Shown here: positions 50,920 to 61,336 of the stretch, piece after piece
How positions within the stretch are numbered: position 1 is the stretch's first letter
How the letters are laid out: each line of letters opens with the position of its first letter
Assembly (NCBI RefSeq): GCF_004854025.1
Contig: NZ_STGM01000009.1
Span: forward strand, 62,001-126,000
Direction: 5' to 3'
Source of the DNA: Microbacterium hydrothermale
Lineage (GTDB): Bacteria > Actinomycetota > Actinomycetes > Actinomycetales > Microbacteriaceae
Length of the DNA stretch: 64,000 nt
The notes under the pieces: generated by a model
Database searches by the model: none
Seen by the model: only the letters and a program-made list of their open reading frames with translations
Told to the model about the DNA's origin: nothing
Program-made: the position numbers and the translations under genes

Positions 50920-52242
50920 TCAGCCGGCGTCGGCGATGTCGCGACGCACGGCGGATGCCGCCGGGTCGGTGACCTCGATGCCGAAGAGCGCCGACAGGGC
51001 GTCGATGTACTCGTCGGCGCGGCCGGTCTCGGCCAGCTCGTGCGCCCGCGTGGTCGGGGTGTGCAGCAGCACGCCGACGAGGTGGCGCAGGGCCTGCTCG
51101 GTCTGACCGCCCTCGTCACCGCGGGCGCGCACGCGGGCGACCTCGGCGTCGAGCACGCCGAAGACGTGGGCGCGCAGGGCGACGACGGCGGGGGTGATGT
51201 TCTTGCGCTCGCCCACGGAGGCGAAGCGGCGGGCGGCGTCGCGCACGAGGTCGCGCGCCGCGTCGGTGGCCTGCAGCTCCTCGAGCGGGGCGTGCAGGCG
51301 GATGGTCTCGAGGTCGAGCAGGTCGACGCCCGGGACGGTCGCGACGTCGGGGTCGACGTTGCGGGGGAGGCCGAGGTCGATCACGAGGCGGCGGCCGGCG
51401 TGGTCGACCGGGCATCCGGAGGCGGTGGCCTCGGCGCCCGTACGGCCCGCGGCGAAGGTGGCGGCGCTGACGACGTGGTGCTCGCTGGTCGTGCAGGTGA
51501 TGACGAGATCGGCGTGGGCCACGGCGCTCGGGAACGTCTCGGCCGAGACGGCGCGCAGGCCGTGCTTCGCCGCGAACTTCGCCGCGCGACCCGAGGGGGA
51601 GTGCACCGAGATGTCTTCGGCTCCCTGGTCGCGGAGGGCGGCGACCGTGGCGGCGGCGTAGGCCCCGGTGCCCACGAGCAGCACGCGCTGGGTCGACCAG
51701 TCGGCGATTCGGCTGTCGGCGAGCTCGAGCCCGAGGCGCACGAGCGAGCGGCCCGCGCGACCGATCGCCGTGGAGTTCTTCACGCCGCGCTGCGCCTCGG
51801 ACGCGCGCTGGAAGAGGCGCTCGAGTTCGGCGGAGGTGGTGCCGAGCTGACGCGACTCGGTGAGGGCGCGGCGCACCTGGCCGGCGATCTCGCCCTCGCC
51901 CACGACCACGGACTCGAGGCCCGACGCGACCGAGAACAGGTGTTCGGCGACGTCGTCTCCGCCGAGGACGGTGTACGACCCCTCCAGCTCGGCGGCCGGC
52001 ACGCCCGTGGCGGCCTCGATGGCGCTGAGGGTCGCGTCGACGCCCAGGGCGACGGCGGCGGTGACGGGTTCGTCCATGTCGACGTACGCCTCGAAGCGGT
52101 TACACGTGGCGACGACCACAGCGCCCTGGACCAGCTCGGCGTTCGCGGCGATCAAGGGAGCGACGGGGGTGCGGGGTACGCTGAGGCGCTCGAGGAGCTC
52201 GAAGGACGCGGTCTTGTGACTCGCGCTGACGCACAGCAACAC
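50920..52242 (-). CDS. hemA: Glutamyl-tRNA reductase
   Basis: A 440-residue enzyme for the first committed step of C5 tetrapyrrole synthesis (glutamyl-tRNA to glutamate-1-semialdehyde, using NADPH). Catalytic Cys47 lies in VVATCNRFE. The NADPH-binding [17 protein letters not shown] and the C-terminal dimerisation helices are visible. The GTG is 6 nt after TAGAAT. It diverges from hemE. Confidence 0.94.
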   Translation of the reverse strand: MLLCVSASHKTASFELLERLSVPRTPVAPLIAANAELVQGAVVVATCNRFEAYVDMDEPVTAAVALGVDATLSAIEAATGVPAAELEGSYTVLGGDDVAEHLFSVASGLESVVVGEGEIAGQVRRALTESRQLGTTSAELERLFQRASEAQRGVKNSTAIGRAGRSLVRLGLELADSRIADWSTQRVLLVGTGAYAAATVAALRDQGAEDISVHSPSGRAAKFAAKHGLRAVSAETFPSAVAHADLVITCTTSEHHVVSAATFAAGRTGAEATASGCPVDHAGRRLVIDLGLPRNVDPDVATVPGVDLLDLETIRLHAPLEELQATDAARDLVRDAARRFASVGERKNITPAVVALRAHVFGVLDAEVARVRARGDEGGQTEQALRHLVGVLLHTPTTRAHELAETGRADEYIDALSALFGIEVTDPAASAVRRDIADAG

Positions 52243-52248
52243 GCTCCT

Positions 52249-52254
52249 ATTCTA
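52249..52254 (-). promoter_or_regulatory. -10 hexamer TAGAAT for hemA
   Basis: On the minus strand, 6 nt before the hemA GTG. Confidence 0.65.
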
Positions 52255-52335
52255 CGCCCGGGTCCCTCGGGGTATTCCGGGTGGCCTCTCGACGTCAAGG
52301 CATCCCCCTCTCGCACAGGGGGCGGATGGGAGGAT

Positions 52336-52351
52336 GGATGCCATGGCATCC
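52336..52351. repeat. Perfect 16-bp palindrome on the hemE start codon
   Basis: GGATGCCATGGCATCC is perfectly symmetric, made of the window-wide heptamer in both orientations with the hemE ATG (52343) at its centre. Predicted to fold over the start codon of a near-leaderless mRNA. Confidence 0.65.
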
Positions 52352-53446
52352 GCATCCCCCGACGCTCCCCTCCTCAGCGCCCTCCGTGGCGACCGTCCCG
52401 AGCGTCAGCCGGTGTGGTTCATGCGGCAGGCGGGGCGTTCGCTCCCCGAGTACCGGGAGCTGCGGGTGGGGACCCGCATGCTCGACGCCTGCCTCACCCC
52501 CCATCTGGCGGCCGAGATCACGCTGCAGCCGATCCGTCGTCATGACGTGGATGCCGCCATCTTCTTCAGCGACATCGTGGTGCCCCTGCGGTTGGCCGGC
52601 GTCGACGTCGTGATCGAACCGGGCCGCGGTCCCGTCTTCGCCGACCCCGTGCGCACCGCCGACGACGTCGCGCGCGTCACCGCGATCGACCCCGCCGACG
52701 TCGCCGCGGCCGCCGAGCCCGTGCGCGAAGCCGCCCGTCTCGTCACCGCCGAGCTCAGCGACCAGGTTCCCCTGATCGGTTTCGCGGGGGCGCCGTTCAC
52801 GCTCGCCGCGTACCTCGTGGAGGGCGGCCCGTCGAAGGAGCACCTCCGGGCGCGCGGCATGATGCACGCCGATCCCGCGTCGTGGCACCGCCTCGCCGGG
52901 TGGCTCGCGAAGGTGTCGCGCGCGTTCCTCGACGCGCAGATCGAGGGCGGCGCGCAGGCCGTGCAGCTCTTCGACTCGTGGGCGGGCTCGCTGTCGCCCG
53001 CGACGTTCCGCGAGTTCATCGCCCCGCACTCGACCGAGGCGCTGCGGGGCATCGACGTCCCCCGCATCCACTTCGGTGTCGGTACGGGCGCGTTCCTCGA
53101 CGACATGCGCCTCGGCGGGCTCGCCGACGCGGTGGGCGTCGACTGGCGGATGCCGCTCGACGAGGCCGCCGCCCTCGTCGGCCCCGACGTCACCCTGCAG
53201 GGCAACCTCGACCCGGCCCTGCTCGGCGCCCCCTGGCCCGTGCTGTCCGCCCACGTCGACGACGTGCTCGCCCGTGGCCGAGCGGCGCGCGCGCACATCC
53301 TCAACCTCGGACACGGCGTGCCGCCCGACACCGACCCCGACGTGCTGACCCGCATCGTCGCGCACGCGCACGACTCGTCCGCGCGGGAGGCGTCGGCGCA
53401 GGACGCGCCCGCGCACGAGGTCTCCGCGCGGGGGGAGCAGGCGTGA
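52343..53446 (+). CDS. hemE: Uroporphyrinogen decarboxylase
   Basis: A 367-residue TIM-barrel enzyme that decarboxylates uroporphyrinogen III to coproporphyrinogen III. It has the N-terminal substrate loop [33 protein letters not shown], and the active-site [10 protein letters not shown] region. The last ~25 residues are a variable Ala/Glu-rich tail. The ATG at 52343 is 7 nt after GAGGAT; an in-frame ATG at 52334 is the alternative. Leads hemE-cgoX. Confidence 0.94.
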   Translation: MASASPDAPLLSALRGDRPERQPVWFMRQAGRSLPEYRELRVGTRMLDACLTPHLAAEITLQPIRRHDVDAAIFFSDIVVPLRLAGVDVVIEPGRGPVFADPVRTADDVARVTAIDPADVAAAAEPVREAARLVTAELSDQVPLIGFAGAPFTLAAYLVEGGPSKEHLRARGMMHADPASWHRLAGWLAKVSRAFLDAQIEGGAQAVQLFDSWAGSLSPATFREFIAPHSTEALRGIDVPRIHFGVGTGAFLDDMRLGGLADAVGVDWRMPLDEAAALVGPDVTLQGNLDPALLGAPWPVLSAHVDDVLARGRAARAHILNLGHGVPPDTDPDVLTRIVAHAHDSSAREASAQDAPAHEVSARGEQA

Positions 53447-54945
53447 GCGAGCCCCTCGACCGTCTCGTGCGGCACGCGCACGAGACGCGCGTGATCGTGG
53501 TCGGCGGGGGGATCGCGGGCCTGGTCGCCGCGCGCGAGTGCGCGAAGGTCGGTCTTCGTGTCACCGTCCTCGAGGCGACGGACGTCGTGGGCGGCGTGGT
53601 GCGCTCCGCCGAGGTCGGCGGCTTGACGCTCGACGTCGGCGCCGAGAGCTTCGCGACGCGCGGGGGCGTCGTCCGCGACCTGCTCGACGAACTCGGCCTG
53701 GGCGGCGACGTGGTGTCGCCGAATCCGGCGGGTGCCTGGGTGGCGGGCGTTCCCGGCGTGGGCGCCGCGCCCCTCCCGAAGGGCGGGGTCCTCGGCATCC
53801 CCGACAATCCCTTCGCCCCCGACGTGCGCCGCGTCATCGGCTGGTCGGGAGCCTGGCGGGCCTACCTCGACCGGGTGCGCCCCCCGCTGACGATCGGTCA
53901 CGCCCACAGCCTCGGCAAGCTCGTGCGCTCGCGCCTGGGCGAGCGCGTGCTCGACCGCCTCGTCGCCCCCGTCACGAGCGGGGTGTACTCCGCGCGTCCC
54001 GACGACATCGACGTCGACCTCGCCGCTCCCGGTCTCAACGCCGCGCTCACCCGCACCGGCTCGCTCACGGGAGCCGTCGCCGAGGTGCGCGCCCGGCGCC
54101 CGCAGACCCGTCCCGCCGACGCCCCGGCCTCGGATGCGCCCGTCACCGAGGCCGCGAAGGCCCCGGCTCCGGGAGGGGCCGTGCAGGGGATCCGCGGGGG
54201 CATGTCGCGTCTGGTCGACGCCCTCGTCGCGGGCCTTCGCGACGCCGAGGTCGAGGTGCGCACCGGCGTGCGCGCCGAACGGCTCTCCCGCACCGCCGAC
54301 GGCTGGGCGGTGTCGACGTCGGTCAATGACGAGGCCCTGAGCGCCCGCGCGGTGATCGTCGCCCTGCCCGAGGGGCCGGCCCGCGCGCTGCTCGCCCCGG
54401 TCGTCGAGGGGCTCGAGGCGGCGGAACCGATCGCCCCGGTCGTCGAGGTCGTCACCCTCGTCCTCGAGGCCCCCGCGCTCGACGCCGCCCCGCGCGGCAC
54501 CGGTGTGCTCACCGTTCCCGGCAGTCACGTGGCGAAGGCCCTCACCCACTCGAGTGCGAAGTGGGACTGGGTGCGGGATGCCGCCGAGCCCGGCGTCCAC
54601 GTCGTGCGCGTCTCGTTCGGGGCTCAGGGCGAGGAGCCGGCCACCGCCGCCCTCGACGACGACGCCGCGGCCGACCTCGCCCGGTCGGAGGCCGCCGCGA
54701 TGCTCGGCGTCGAGCTGCCGGCATCCGCTCTCCGCGCCGCCCACCGGGTGCGCTACGTGCAGTCGCAGCCCGCGGCGACCATCGGCCGGGCCGCCGTGAC
54801 GCAGGCGGCGCGTGAGGCCGTGCGCGCCGTGACCGGGCTCGGCGCCACGGGGGCATGGCTCTCGGGCACCGGGCTGGCGCAGGTGATCCCCGACGCGCGC
54901 GACGAGGCCGACCGGGTACGCAGCGTCGCGCTGTGGACGAGCTGA
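53443..54945 (+). CDS. cgoX: Coproporphyrinogen III oxidase, oxygen-dependent (HemY-type)
   Basis: A 500-residue FAD enzyme that oxidises coproporphyrinogen III to coproporphyrin III in the Gram-positive route. FAD-binding [18 protein letters not shown] near residue 18 and the C-terminal [18 protein letters not shown]. Residues ~222-245 are an Ala/Pro-rich insert. The GTG overlaps the hemE TGA by 4 nt. Assignment as cgoX rather than protoporphyrinogen oxidase follows from chdC downstream. Confidence 0.9.
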   Translation: MSEPLDRLVRHAHETRVIVVGGGIAGLVAARECAKVGLRVTVLEATDVVGGVVRSAEVGGLTLDVGAESFATRGGVVRDLLDELGLGGDVVSPNPAGAWVAGVPGVGAAPLPKGGVLGIPDNPFAPDVRRVIGWSGAWRAYLDRVRPPLTIGHAHSLGKLVRSRLGERVLDRLVAPVTSGVYSARPDDIDVDLAAPGLNAALTRTGSLTGAVAEVRARRPQTRPADAPASDAPVTEAAKAPAPGGAVQGIRGGMSRLVDALVAGLRDAEVEVRTGVRAERLSRTADGWAVSTSVNDEALSARAVIVALPEGPARALLAPVVEGLEAAEPIAPVVEVVTLVLEAPALDAAPRGTGVLTVPGSHVAKALTHSSAKWDWVRDAAEPGVHVVRVSFGAQGEEPATAALDDDAAADLARSEAAAMLGVELPASALRAAHRVRYVQSQPAATIGRAAVTQAAREAVRAVTGLGATGAWLSGTGLAQVIPDARDEADRVRSVALWTS

Positions 54946-55011
54946 CCGGGGCCGCCGTCGTCGATGCGACGCCGCCTGTCAAGGGTGGATGCCGGATGCG
55001 GCATACATGAC

Positions 55012-55017
55012 TACTGT
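55012..55017 (+). promoter_or_regulatory. -10 hexamer TACTGT for the envelope-gene operon
   Basis: Predicts a leader of about 33 nt before the ATG at 55057, consistent with the GAGGAG SD used there. Confidence 0.45.
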
Positions 55018-55056
55018 GAGACTCGACCAGCACTCGATCGAGCGTGAGGAGACCCC

Positions 55057-55458
55057 ATGAGGGGCAAAGCAGCACTCGTCGTCGGACTCGTGGCGGGCTA
55101 CGTGCTCGGAGCACGCGCCGGCCGCCAGCGGTACGAGCAGATCAAGGCGCAGGCCGAGAAGGTCTGGGAGCAGCCCGTCGTCCAGGGACAGGTCGAGAAG
55201 GTGAAGGCGCTCGGCGTCTCGGCCCTCAAGTCCGTCCCCGGAGTGGTGTGGAAGGGCGCGAAGTCCGTCACCCAGGCCGCATCGGGTTCGGGCACCGTGC
55301 AGGAGCGCGCCGAGCGCGCCGGCCGCGCCGCGAAGCGCTCCGCCGACGAGGTGGCCGACGTGGTCGAAGACGCCGTCGACGACGGCAAGCAGGCCGAGAA
55401 GTCGGCGACGAGCCGTGCCCGCGCGGCCAAGAGCGGCTCCGCCACGTCCGGGAGCTGA
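55057..55458 (+). CDS. YtxH-like small membrane-associated protein
   Basis: A 133-residue protein with a single N-terminal helix (AALVVGLVAGYVLGARAGRQRYEQI, typical of YtxH-like proteins) and a long amphipathic, Lys/Ala-rich coiled region. Preceded by a GAGGAG SD. It heads a three-gene unit (with the holin-like and DUF3618 genes), a set often found together in actinobacteria and thought to concern the envelope. It interrupts the heme genes. Confidence 0.78.
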   Translation: MRGKAALVVGLVAGYVLGARAGRQRYEQIKAQAEKVWEQPVVQGQVEKVKALGVSALKSVPGVVWKGAKSVTQAASGSGTVQERAERAGRAAKRSADEVADVVEDAVDDGKQAEKSATSRARAAKSGSATSGS

Positions 55459-55461
55459 GGC

Positions 55462-55872
55462 ATGACCACTCCGCGCGGATTCCGCGATCGTTCCGACGAC
55501 AGCCTGTTCACGCTGCTCGGGGACATCCCCGAGCTGGTGCGCAACCTCGTCATCGCCGAGATCAACGGTGCCAAGGCCTGGGCGCAGCGCACGGCGAAAG
55601 ACGCCGGGATCGGCGCCGGCTGGTTCGTCGGCGCGCTCATCGTGCTGTTCTGGGCCGTGCCGGTGTTCTTCGCGTTCGTCATCGCGGGGCTGTCGTCGTG
55701 GTGGCCCGTGTGGCTGTCGGCCCTCGTCGTGTTCGGCGTGATGGTCGTGATCACCGCGATCCTCGCCCTGCTGGGGTGGCTGCGGTTCAAGAAGCTGTCG
55801 AACCGCGAGAACCCGGGCGAGGCCATCGCCGAAGACGTCCGCATCGTCAAGGAGGCCCGCGATGAGTATTGA
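55462..55872 (+). CDS. Phage holin family-like membrane protein (Phage_holin_3_6/DUF1469 type)
   Basis: A 136-residue protein with two helices (residues ~50-72 and ~77-105) flanked by charged segments (RTAKDAGIGAG...; WLRFKKLSNRENPGEA). It belongs to a widespread chromosomal family named after phage holins; no phage genes are nearby, so lysis is not implied. It begins 4 nt after the previous stop and overlaps the next start by 11 nt. Confidence 0.82.
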   Translation: MTTPRGFRDRSDDSLFTLLGDIPELVRNLVIAEINGAKAWAQRTAKDAGIGAGWFVGALIVLFWAVPVFFAFVIAGLSSWWPVWLSALVVFGVMVVITAILALLGWLRFKKLSNRENPGEAIAEDVRIVKEARDEY

Positions 55873-56140
55873 GCGTCCCGTCCCCGTGCCCCGCACCGCG
55901 GTGCCGCTGGGCATCACCGACCCGGTCGAGTCGGCCCGCGCCGAGCTCAAGGCCGCGTTGGCCGCGATCGAGGTCAAGGCCAACCTGCCGCGCCGCGCGA
56001 GCGACGCGGTCGACCAGGCCGTGCACGACGTCCGGCAGAAGGCGCAGCGCAACCCCGGGGCCGCCGCCGCGGCCGTCGCGGGCGTCGCCGCCCTCGTCGG
56101 TTTCGCCGTCTGGGGCCTGGTGCGCGCCTACACGCGCTGA
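55862..56140 (+). CDS. DUF3618-like small membrane protein
   Basis: A 92-residue protein with VESARAELKAALAAIEVKA (the DUF3618 helix) and a C-terminal helix (AAAAVAGVAALVGFAVWGLV). The SD AAGGAGG (55849-55855) sits inside the holin-like gene. Last gene of the three-gene envelope unit; a strong terminator follows. Confidence 0.82.
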   Translation: MSIERPVPVPRTAVPLGITDPVESARAELKAALAAIEVKANLPRRASDAVDQAVHDVRQKAQRNPGAAAAAVAGVAALVGFAVWGLVRAYTR

Positions 56141-56147
56141 GACCTCT

Positions 56148-56185
56148 CGAAGCGACCCGCTCCCTCGCCGGAGCGGGTCGCTTCG
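56148..56185 (+). terminator. Perfect 16-bp hairpin terminator after the envelope operon
   Basis: Arms 56148-56163 and 56170-56185 are exactly complementary with a 6-nt loop, 8 nt after the stop; a short T-bearing tail (tcgtt) follows. This insulates chdC from the upstream operon. Confidence 0.85.
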
Positions 56186-56367
56186 TCGTTCCCGGTCCGT
56201 GTCGGTGCGCGGGGCGTGACGTCGTTCGGGGGCCGGCGTGCCGTCGTGCGGACCGGCGTGCGGCGGGGTTCGTTCCGGGCGTCGGGGGCGGCGACGAGAC
56301 GGGCGGGTGGTTCACCGGTGAGTCAACCGGTTTGGCCCGCCGCCCGGGCGAGACGAGACTAGGAGGC

Positions 56368-57039
56368 ATGTCCCACGACAGCTCCTCCTCCGTGTACACG
56401 CTGTGGGCGGTCCTGCGCCGCGATCCCGAGAACCCGGTGACCGCCGCCGAGTCCACCGAACTGGCCGACCTCGTGTCGCTGATCGAGGCCGACGGCGTCA
56501 CCGTCCGCGGCTTCTACGACGTCAGCGGCCTGCGCGCCGACGCCGACCTCATGGTCTGGCTGCACGGCGAAGACCCGCAGGCGCTTCAGCGCGACCTGCG
56601 TCGCCTGCGCCGCACCGACCTGCTGAAGAACCTGCTGCCCACGTGGAACGCCATGGGCGTGCACCGCGACGCCGAGTTCAACCGGTCGCACGTGCCCGGC
56701 TTCCTTCGCGGCATCGACGCGAAGCAGTGGCTGTGCCTGTACCCCTTCGTGCGCAGCTACGAGTGGTACCTCCTGCCCGAGGCCGAGCGTCGCGACATGC
56801 TCATCGAGCACGGCAAGAAGGGCTCCGAGTACCGCGGCGTGATCGCGAACACGGTGGCCTCCTTCGCCCTCGGCGACTACGAGTGGCTGCTGCCGATGGA
56901 GTCCGACGTGCTCACCGACCTCGTCGACATGATGCGCGACCTGCGGTACACCGAGGCTCGTCGCCACGTGCGCGAGGAGGTGCCGTTCTACACCGGCCGT
57001 CTCGTCACGCTCGACGAGATCCCCGAGATCCTCCAGTGA
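56368..57039 (+). CDS. chdC: Coproheme decarboxylase (HemQ)
   Basis: A 223-residue chlorite dismutase-fold enzyme that turns coproheme into heme b with peroxide. Motifs include YTLWAVLRRDP, WLHGEDP and WLCLYPFVRSYEWYLLP; the last carries the tyrosines expected at the actinobacterial active site (Y131 or Y134). IEHGKKG (residues ~146-152) includes the likely proximal His. The ATG is 7 nt after GAGACT, with AGGAGG in between. It leads chdC-hemC-hemD-hemB, each overlapping the next by 4 nt. Confidence 0.93.
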   Translation: MSHDSSSSVYTLWAVLRRDPENPVTAAESTELADLVSLIEADGVTVRGFYDVSGLRADADLMVWLHGEDPQALQRDLRRLRRTDLLKNLLPTWNAMGVHRDAEFNRSHVPGFLRGIDAKQWLCLYPFVRSYEWYLLPEAERRDMLIEHGKKGSEYRGVIANTVASFALGDYEWLLPMESDVLTDLVDMMRDLRYTEARRHVREEVPFYTGRLVTLDEIPEILQ

Positions 57040-58034
57040 CGGCGGCCCTGCGGCTCGGCACGCGTCGCAGCACCCTGGCGATGGCGCAGTCGCAGATGGT
57101 CGCCGACGCCGTGGCCGCGGCATCCGGTCGTCCGGTCGAGCTCGTCCCGATCGTGTCCGAGGGCGACGTCAACCGGGCGTCGCTGTCGCAGCTGGGCGGG
57201 CGCGGCGTGTTCGCGAACGGCCTGCGCGAGGCGCTCGCCGCCGACCGCTGCGACTTCCTCGTGCACTCGCTCAAGGATCTGCCGACCGTGCAGCCCGAGG
57301 GGCTGGTGATCGCCGCGACCCCGCCGCGCGAGGACGCGCGCGACGTCGTCGTCACGCGCGACGGCGTCGCCCTCGGCTCGCTCGCCCCGGGGTCGCGCGT
57401 CGGCACGGGGTCGCCGCGCCGCATCGCGCAGGCGCTGCGCCACAATCCCCGGCTCGACATCCGCGACATCCGCGGCAACGTCGATTCCCGGCTCGCGCGC
57501 GTGCGCGACGGAGAACTGGATGCCGTGATCCTCGCCGCCGCGGGGATCTCGCGCCTCGGCGGAGATCTCGGCGGTCTGCAGGCCGAGGCGCTCGGCTTGG
57601 CCGAGTGGCCGACCGCCCCCGGGCAGGGATCGCTCGCGATCGAGACGCGCAGCGACATCGACCCCGAGATCCTCGCCGCGCTCGCCGCTCTCGACGACGA
57701 GGACACGCGCGTCGCCATCACCGCCGAACGCGTCGTGCTAAACGCCCTCGACGCCGGCTGCAGCGCCCCCGTGGGCACCCATGCGTCACTGGCGGAGGGC
57801 GACCTGCGGCTGCGCGCCGTGGTCTACGCGCTCGACGGTACGCAACGGATCGGCATCGACCGGACCGTGCGCCTCGCCGCGGGGTATGGTGGGGAAACGG
57901 GCAGTGGCAATGGAGCGGATGCTGCCGACGACGGGGGGCCGATCGCACGCGCTGTGCGAGCGGGCCGAGAAGCCGCGCGTCGGTTGCTCGAACGTGGGGC
58001 GGCCGACCTGGTACCACGAGAGTCGACCACATGA
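57036..58034 (+). CDS. hemC: Porphobilinogen deaminase (hydroxymethylbilane synthase)
   Basis: A 332-residue enzyme that polymerises four porphobilinogens. The dipyrromethane-bearing Cys242 lies in LDAGCSAPVG. Conserved VHSLKDLP and RRIAQALRHNPRLDIRDIRGNVDSRL are seen. The GTG overlaps the chdC TGA by 4 nt. A Gly/Asp-rich insert near residues 285-305 is variable. Confidence 0.94.
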   Translation: MTAALRLGTRRSTLAMAQSQMVADAVAAASGRPVELVPIVSEGDVNRASLSQLGGRGVFANGLREALAADRCDFLVHSLKDLPTVQPEGLVIAATPPREDARDVVVTRDGVALGSLAPGSRVGTGSPRRIAQALRHNPRLDIRDIRGNVDSRLARVRDGELDAVILAAAGISRLGGDLGGLQAEALGLAEWPTAPGQGSLAIETRSDIDPEILAALAALDDEDTRVAITAERVVLNALDAGCSAPVGTHASLAEGDLRLRAVVYALDGTQRIGIDRTVRLAAGYGGETGSGNGADAADDGGPIARAVRAGREAARRLLERGAADLVPRESTT

Positions 58035-58846
58035 ATGAAGGCCACTGGCACACGCCGAACCCGACCACGGGCAGCGTGCCCAAGCCGCTCGCCGGCCGGC
58101 GCGTCCTCGTGCCGCGCGGGGGCCCCTGGGGCGACGGTGTGGCAGCGAGCCTGCGGCAGCTGGGTGCCGTTCCGGTCATCGCCCCGCTGATCAACTTCGC
58201 ACCGACGAACGATCAGGCGACCCTCGACGAGGCGCTCGCCGACCTCGCCGCCGGAGCTTTCGACTGGCTCACGCTGACGAGCGCGACCACCGTCGACGTG
58301 CTGTACGCCTACAAGGCGGTCATCCCCGCCGAGACCCGCGTCGCCGTCGTCGGCGAGACCACGGCCGCGGCGATGCAGGCCGTCGGCTACCGCGTCGACC
58401 TCGTGCCCGAGCGCGACAACTCGGCGCAGGGGATGGCGGAGCAGATGATCGCCATCGAGACCGAGCCCCGCAAGGTGCTCACGCTGCGCAGCGAGATCGC
58501 CAAGCCCGTGCTCACGCGCCTGCTCATCGAAGCCGGTCACGACGTGCGCAGCGTCGTGGCGTACCGCACGGTCGGCGTCCCGGTGACCGAGAAGATCGCC
58601 ACCGACGTCCACTCGGGGCGCATCAACGCCATCCTCGTGACCAGTGGTTCGGTGGCGGAGCAGGTCGTCGAGCAGTTCCCCGACATCCCGGCATCCACCG
58701 TCATCGCGGCGATCGGCCCGCGCACCGCCAAAGACGCCAAGCGCGCCGGTCTCAGCGTCGACGTCGTCGCCGAACGGCAGACCGTCGACTCCCTCATCGA
58801 GGCGGTCGCCCGCTTCCCCCTCCCCATCGACGAATCGACCCCATGA
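58031..58846 (+). CDS. hemD: Uroporphyrinogen III synthase
   Basis: A 271-residue HemD: two interleaved domains, with [25 protein letters not shown] at the start, [14 protein letters not shown], and the repeat [15 protein letters not shown] in the second half. It overlaps hemC and hemB by 4 nt each (ATGA). Sequence divergence is normal for HemD; the operon position supports the call. Confidence 0.9.
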   Translation: MNEGHWHTPNPTTGSVPKPLAGRRVLVPRGGPWGDGVAASLRQLGAVPVIAPLINFAPTNDQATLDEALADLAAGAFDWLTLTSATTVDVLYAYKAVIPAETRVAVVGETTAAAMQAVGYRVDLVPERDNSAQGMAEQMIAIETEPRKVLTLRSEIAKPVLTRLLIEAGHDVRSVVAYRTVGVPVTEKIATDVHSGRINAILVTSGSVAEQVVEQFPDIPASTVIAAIGPRTAKDAKRAGLSVDVVAERQTVDSLIEAVARFPLPIDESTP

Positions 58847-59826
58847 GCTTCCCCGAGCACCGCCCGCGGCGCCTGCGCCGCACTCCCGCCGTCCGTCGTC
58901 TCGCTCGAGAGACGCACCTCGTCCCCTCGCAGCTCGTGCTGCCGATGTTCGTGCGCGAGGGCATCACCGAGCCGAGCCCGATCGGCTCGATGCCCGGGAT
59001 CGTGCAGCACTCGATGGACTCGCTGCGTCGCGCCGTCGCCGAGGCGGCCGAGCAGCGCGTCGGCGGGGTCATGCTCTTCGGCGTGCCCGAGGTGCGCGAT
59101 GCGGTGGGTTCCGGGGCCGACGACCCGAGCGGCATCCTGAATCGCGCGACCGAGGCCGTCGTCGCCGAGGTCGGCGATGCGGTGGTCGTGCAGACCGACC
59201 TCTGTCTCGACGAGTTCACCGACCACGGCCACTGCGGCGTGCTCCGCGAAGACGGCGCTGTCGACAACGACGCGACCCTCGAGCGCTACACCGCGATGGG
59301 GCTCGCGCAGGCCCGCGCGGGCTCGGCGATGCTGGGACTGTCGGGGATGATGGACGGCCAGGTCGGCGCGGTGCGCGAAGCCCTGGATGCCGAGGGTTTC
59401 ACCGACACGCTGATCCTCGCGTACTCCGCGAAGTACGCCGGGGCCTTCTACGGTCCGTTCCGCGAGGCCGTCGACTCGCAGCTGAAGGGCGACCGCCGCT
59501 CGTACCAGCTCGATCCCGGCAACGGCCGCGAGGGCGTGCGCGAAGCGCTGCTCGACGTCGAAGAGGGCGCCGACGTGGTCATGGTCAAGCCGGCGCTGCC
59601 GTACCTCGATGTCCTCGCCGACGTGAAGGCGTCGGTCGACGTCCCCGTGTGGGCGTACCAGGTCTCGGGGGAGTACGCGATGGTCGAGGCGGCCGCGGCC
59701 CACGGCTGGATCGATCGCCGCGGCGCGATCATGGAGAGCCTGCTCGGCATCCGTCGCGCCGGAGCGGACGCGATCCTGACGTACTGGGCGCTCGAGGCCG
59801 CCCGCTGGCTCCGAGAAGATCTCTGA
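58843..59826 (+). CDS. hemB: Porphobilinogen synthase (delta-aminolevulinic acid dehydratase)
   Basis: A 327-residue homo-octameric enzyme joining two ALA molecules. Active-site lysines K197 ([16 protein letters not shown]) and K249 ([11 protein letters not shown]) form the Schiff bases. The [14 protein letters not shown] motif supplies metal-binding Cys/His. The ATG overlaps hemD by 4 nt; hairpin H5 follows 17 nt after the stop. Confidence 0.95.
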   Translation: MSFPEHRPRRLRRTPAVRRLARETHLVPSQLVLPMFVREGITEPSPIGSMPGIVQHSMDSLRRAVAEAAEQRVGGVMLFGVPEVRDAVGSGADDPSGILNRATEAVVAEVGDAVVVQTDLCLDEFTDHGHCGVLREDGAVDNDATLERYTAMGLAQARAGSAMLGLSGMMDGQVGAVREALDAEGFTDTLILAYSAKYAGAFYGPFREAVDSQLKGDRRSYQLDPGNGREGVREALLDVEEGADVVMVKPALPYLDVLADVKASVDVPVWAYQVSGEYAMVEAAAAHGWIDRRGAIMESLLGIRRAGADAILTYWALEAARWLREDL

Positions 59827-59843
59827 GCCCCTTTCCGTCCGCG

Positions 59844-59901
59844 TGAGTCGCCACGTTTCGTCGCTTCGCTGTCCGCGGAAGCGACAGATCTTGGCGACTC
59901 G
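59844..59901. repeat. Hairpin element H5 (24-nt arms, 10-nt loop)
   Basis: Arms at 59844-59867 and 59878-59901 pair with five mismatches clustered in a 6-nt internal bulge: (C/T)GAGTCGCCA and GTCGCTTC pair perfectly on either side. It sits between co-directional hemB and hemL and ends 15 nt before the hemL -10, so it could end the hemB transcript or control hemL. Confidence 0.75.
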
Positions 59902-59928
59902 CGCTTGCGCACTTGGGAGAATTAAGCC

Positions 59929-61269
59929 ATGACCGATCTCAACGACCAGTGGTTCGCCCGCGCGAAGGATGTCATCCCGGGCGGCGTGAACTCCCCCGTG
60001 CGCGCGTACGGCTCCGTCGGCGGCACCCCGCGGTTCGTGCAGTCGGCCTCGGGTCCGCGGATCACCGACGCCGCGGGTCGCGAGTACGTCGACCTCGTCG
60101 CGTCGTGGGGTCCGGCGCTCCTCGGCCACGCGCACCCCGAGGTGGTCGGTGCGGTGCAGTCCGCGGCATCCCGGGGTCTGTCGTTCGGCGCGCCCACGGG
60201 AGCCGAGGTCGAGCTCGCCGACCTCGTCGCGCAGCGCGTGCAGGTCGGCGATCTGAAGCCGATCGAGAAGGTGCGTCTGGTCTCGACCGGCACCGAGGCG
60301 ACGATGACGGCGATCCGTCTCGCGCGCGGCGTGACCGGTCGCGACCTGCTGATTAAGTTCGCGGGCCACTACCACGGGCACTCCGACGGACTGTTGGCCG
60401 CAGCGGGCTCGGGCGTGGCGACCCTCGCCCTGCCCGGCTCGGCCGGGGTTCCCGCGCCCATCGCGGCGCAGACGCTCGTGCTGCCCTACAACGACCTCGA
60501 CGCGGTGCGCGAGGTGTTCTCCGTCCACGGCGAGAACATCGCCGCGATCATCGTCGAGGCGGCCTCGGCGAACATGGGCGTCGTCCCGCCGCTGCCCGGC
60601 TTCAACGCCGCCCTCGCCGACATCGCGCACAGTCACGGCGCGCTGCTCATCATGGACGAGGTGCTCACCGGCTTCCGCGTGCACCCCGCGGGCTTCTGGG
60701 GCCTGCAGGCCTCGCAGGGCGAGCGCTACCTGCCCGACATCCTCACGTACGGCAAGGTCATCGGCGGAGGGATGCCGCTGGCCGCCCTCGCCGGCCGCGC
60801 CGAGGTCATGGACCACCTCGCTCCGCTGGGCCCGGTGTACCAGGCCGGCACGCTGTCGGGGAACCCGCTGTCGGTCGCCGCGGGGCTCGCGACGCTGCGG
60901 CTGGCGACGCCCGAGGTCTACGCCGCGGTCGACGCCTCGGCATCTCGCATCGCCGACGCGCTCGACGAAGCCCTGACCGCCGAGGGCGTCGTGCACGCGG
61001 TGCCGCGCGCGGGGTCGCTGTTCGGCGTCGCCTTCCTGCCCGAGGTCCCCCGCGACTACGCCACCGCGCTGACGCAGCAGTCGTACCGCTACGCCCCGTT
61101 CTTCCACGCGATGCTGGATGCCGGGGTCTCGCTGCCGCCGAGCGTGTTCGAGGCGTGGTTCCTCACCGCCGCCCACGACGACGTCGCCCTCGAGCGCGTG
61201 CTCGAGGCGCTCCCGGTCGCGGCGAAGGCGGCGGCGGAGGCACTGGATCCGACGCTGCTGGCGCAGTAG
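59929..61269 (+). CDS. hemL: Glutamate-1-semialdehyde 2,1-aminomutase
   Basis: A 446-residue PLP enzyme that makes ALA from glutamate-1-semialdehyde. PLP Lys276 lies in [27 protein letters not shown] holds the Asp that binds the PLP nitrogen. The ATG is 6 nt after GAGAAT, so hemL has its own leaderless promoter separate from chdC-hemB. Confidence 0.95.
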   Translation: MTDLNDQWFARAKDVIPGGVNSPVRAYGSVGGTPRFVQSASGPRITDAAGREYVDLVASWGPALLGHAHPEVVGAVQSAASRGLSFGAPTGAEVELADLVAQRVQVGDLKPIEKVRLVSTGTEATMTAIRLARGVTGRDLLIKFAGHYHGHSDGLLAAAGSGVATLALPGSAGVPAPIAAQTLVLPYNDLDAVREVFSVHGENIAAIIVEAASANMGVVPPLPGFNAALADIAHSHGALLIMDEVLTGFRVHPAGFWGLQASQGERYLPDILTYGKVIGGGMPLAALAGRAEVMDHLAPLGPVYQAGTLSGNPLSVAAGLATLRLATPEVYAAVDASASRIADALDEALTAEGVVHAVPRAGSLFGVAFLPEVPRDYATALTQQSYRYAPFFHAMLDAGVSLPPSVFEAWFLTAAHDDVALERVLEALPVAAKAAAEALDPTLLAQ

Positions 61270-61336
61270 TCCCTGCCGGGCCGTCGACGCAGCCGCTCGC
61301 GATACGGCCCGGCCGGCCGGGGTGGCCGTGTCGGGC

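Noticed and set aside
55462..55872. Prophage remnant because of the holin-like gene
   Set aside because: No other phage genes, no integrase, no att-type duplications; this family is common in chromosomes.
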